From positions 62,001 through 126,000 of the forward strand of contig NZ_JAQAGZ010000023.1 in assembly GCF_027533625.1 (NCBI RefSeq): a stretch of 64,000 nucleotides of DNA. Direction: 5' to 3'. A program made the position numbers and the translations under genes. The stretch is from Paenibacillus gyeongsangnamensis (GTDB lineage Bacteria; Bacillota; Bacilli; Paenibacillales; NBRC-103111). Shown here one piece after another: positions 62,321 through 64,000 of the stretch; the first letter of the stretch is position 1, and each line of letters starts with the position of its first letter. A model generated the notes under the pieces. It searched no databases, had not been told where the DNA came from, and worked only from the letters and a program-made list of their open reading frames with translations.

Positions 62321-63337
62321 ATGATCAGAGTTGCGATGTTAAGCTTTTGGCATGTGCATGCCAAGGATTACGCGAGGCAAGCCTCCGAGCACCCCGACAC
62401 CGAAATTGTGGCGGTGTGGGATGAGCTGCCCGAACGCGGCCGCAAGGAAGCGGAGGCGCGCGGCGCGCGCTTCTACGAGAGCCTGGAAGAGCTGCTGGCC
62501 CAGAAGGATATCGACGCGGTCATCGTGGACACGCCGACGAACGTTCATCGGGACGTGATGGTAGCGGCGGCCAGAGCGGGCAAGCATATTTTCACGGAAA
62601 AGGTCGTCGCAACGACATTGAAGGAATGCAATGAGATTTTGAACGCGGTGGAATCGGCCGGCGTGAGGCTGACCGTTTCGCTTCCGCGTCTCAATGCGGA
62701 CTATACGGCGGCGGTGCAGAAGATCATCGGCGAAGGGCTGCTCGGCGAGCTGACGCTCGTTCGTACCCGGCTGTCCCATAACGGGGCGATATCCACCGCC
62801 GAGCGTCCGGGAGGCTGGCTCCCGGCCCACTTCTTTGGCGCCGAGCAGTGCGGCGGGGGAGCTATGATTGATCTGGGCTGCCATCCGATGTATTTGGCCC
62901 GCTTGTTCCTGGGCTTGCCGGAGAGCGTATCGGCTAACTACGGGTATGTAACCGGGAAGGAAGTAGAGGACAATGCGGTGTCCGTACTCCGCTATCCGAG
63001 CGGAGCGTTGGCGGTCGTAGAAGCCGGCTTCGTCAACCGATTCTCTCCATTCGTCATTGAAGTTCACGGAACGGAAGGCAGTCTGCTCTATTCGACTCAT
63101 GACAACAAGCTGCTCGTGCGGAGCTCCAAGCTGGACGGACAGACGGAATGGACCGTAGAGAAGGAACTGTCGGCGAACCGGCCTTCCGCCTTTGACCAGT
63201 GGGTATCGCACATTCAGAACGGAACGACGGCGAGCGAGAATATCGCGCTGGCGGCGGATTTGACGAGACTCATGGAGGCGTCAAACCTTTCGGCGCGCGC
63301 CGGAGCGCCGGTGCTGCTGAACGATTTGCAGCCATGA
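62321..63337 (+). CDS. Gfo/Idh/MocA family oxidoreductase 2
   Basis: 338 residues. The N-terminal motif is unusual: VAMLSFWHVHAKDYARQ instead of GxGxxG, as in the myo-inositol dehydrogenase-like subgroup lacking a classic glycine loop. TEKVVATTLKE holds the EK(V) lysine position. CGGGAMIDLGCHPMYLARL keeps the Asp/His. It probably works with the upstream dehydrogenase on the same sugar. AGGGAGGAAGTCCGAG precedes the ATG. Its stop overlaps the next start (ATGA). Confidence 0.9.
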   Translation: MIRVAMLSFWHVHAKDYARQASEHPDTEIVAVWDELPERGRKEAEARGARFYESLEELLAQKDIDAVIVDTPTNVHRDVMVAAARAGKHIFTEKVVATTLKECNEILNAVESAGVRLTVSLPRLNADYTAAVQKIIGEGLLGELTLVRTRLSHNGAISTAERPGGWLPAHFFGAEQCGGGAMIDLGCHPMYLARLFLGLPESVSANYGYVTGKEVEDNAVSVLRYPSGALAVVEAGFVNRFSPFVIEVHGTEGSLLYSTHDNKLLVRSSKLDGQTEWTVEKELSANRPSAFDQWVSHIQNGTTASENIALAADLTRLMEASNLSARAGAPVLLNDLQP

Positions 63338-64000
63338 ACGGGCAGCCCCGGGCCGGACTAAGGCCGTACGCTTTCGAACGGATGCTGGAGAATCCCCAGG
63401 CGCTCGACCGGCTGGACGTCGATTTCCGCTGGGGCTCTTACGGCATTCGCGTGTTGAAGTTTCACCATACGACGTTCTCGCCCGGCAAGTCGGTCCAGTT
63501 CCATAAGCATTCCAACTACGAATTTCATTTCATTCCGCGGGGCAAAGGAAGGGTCATTCTCGGCAGCGAGCCCTTCTCCCTTCATGAGGGGCTCATGTAT
63601 TTGACCGGACCCGGGGTGATGCATTACCAGGAAGCGGATGCCCTTGAGGCGATGGATGAGCTGTGCCTTCATATCGATATCGAGCGGCTCGAGGAGGACG
63701 AGGCGGCCAAGGACGGGGCCGGGGACGCCTGGGGTCTCCGCTGGGAACGGGCCGAAGCGGACGCCTGCATCCGGCAGCTCGAGCAGCTGCCCCTTCATAC
63801 GGCCGCCGATCAATACCGGGCCATGGAGTGCTTCCTTGCAGCCTACCGCGCTTGGGACGAGAACCAGCCAGGGCTATTCACGGTCATTAAGCAGTGCATC
63901 ATTCAAGTGCTGCTGAGGACGACCAGGGCGTATGCCTCGCTGCCGCAGCCGGAGCTGCCGTCCCGCGACATGAAGCATTACCGTTACCAGCAGGCTATCC
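63334..64000 (+). CDS. Cupin-domain transcriptional regulator, AraC type, partial
   Basis: The frame starts at ATG 63334, overlaps the dehydrogenase stop by four bases and stays open to the end of the window (222 residues visible). Residues about 40-115 form an AraC-type cupin: FHKHSNYEFHFIPRGKGRVILG and MYLTGPGVMHY, in pieces. The helical part after about 155 would lead into a C-terminal AraC helix-turn-helix beyond the window edge; that part is not visible. It probably regulates the dehydrogenase operon. Confidence 0.8.
   Translation, partial: MNGQPRAGLRPYAFERMLENPQALDRLDVDFRWGSYGIRVLKFHHTTFSPGKSVQFHKHSNYEFHFIPRGKGRVILGSEPFSLHEGLMYLTGPGVMHYQEADALEAMDELCLHIDIERLEEDEAAKDGAGDAWGLRWERAEADACIRQLEQLPLHTAADQYRAMECFLAAYRAWDENQPGLFTVIKQCIIQVLLRTTRAYASLPQPELPSRDMKHYRYQQAI

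Overview
The window reads as chromosome of an endospore-forming Firmicute of the Paenibacillus/Cohnella type. The evidence is the zapA-cvpA-mutS2 neighbourhood, a Spo0E-like phosphatase, a SleB-type cortex hydrolase, a YheC/YheD spore ATP-grasp protein, strong AGGAGG ribosome binding sites with frequent TTG/GTG starts, and a YesM/YesN-type sensor/regulator beside carbohydrate ABC transporter genes. Most of the window is fairly GC-rich. The stretches 26.7-30.7 kb and 35-48 kb are visibly more AT-rich and look acquired. No rRNA, tRNA or CRISPR array was seen.

Layout. 0-13.8 kb: housekeeping genes (zapA-like end, cvpA, a decayed SDR gene cut off by a repeat array, a CuA lipoprotein, a YvlD-type membrane protein, mutS2, pspA with DUF350, small-membrane and zinc-ribbon genes, an MFS carrier, cysK, an ARG-box acetyltransferase-like gene, alaR-alaT, spo0E-like, sleB-like). 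14-26.6 kb: a cobalamin uptake and late-assembly cluster led by a cobalamin riboswitch: btuFCD, cobT, cobU, then a 0.8 kb repeat array, cbiB, cobS, a cobD-cobQ fusion, an adenosyltransferase and an RluD-type pseudouridine synthase. Together these import corrinoid, amidate and adenosylate it, attach aminopropanol and build the nucleotide loop. 26.7-30.7 kb: two oppositely oriented IS66 remnants around two unusual genes, a twin cNMP-binding/PrsW/zinc-ribbon fusion and a membrane-anchored RRM protein. 30.8-34.8 kb: YdcF, a Spx/ArsC-like protein, an M50 protease, an aminotransferase and a stray LuxR HTH.

35-48 kb: an AT-rich island, bracketed by direct copies of one repeat subfamily. It holds a DUF3231 gene and a probable surface-glycosylation locus. 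The locus has three paralogous seven-bladed YVTN beta-propeller proteins with Thr-Pro-rich N-termini, a glycosyltransferase carrying the D-x-H...H metal triad and WGxE motif of polypeptide GalNAc-transferases, a SunS-like GT2/TPR protein, a 1108-residue GT2 + GT2/TPR + GT-like + methyltransferase protein, and a YheC/YheD protein. This is the best candidate for an undescribed system: a bacterial mucin-type O-glycosylation module, perhaps of the spore surface. That function is inference.

48-64 kb: an EamA transporter, an IS21 remnant, two aldo/keto reductases, a 101-bp tandem duplication, and a carbohydrate ABC transporter with two tandem binding proteins. These are followed by a response regulator/histidine kinase pair, two Gfo/Idh/MocA dehydrogenases and a cupin-type regulator that runs off the end.

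A dispersed repeat family built on TAGTGAAC/GTTCACTA occurs at five sites. Several arrays abut decayed genes or interrupt gene clusters.
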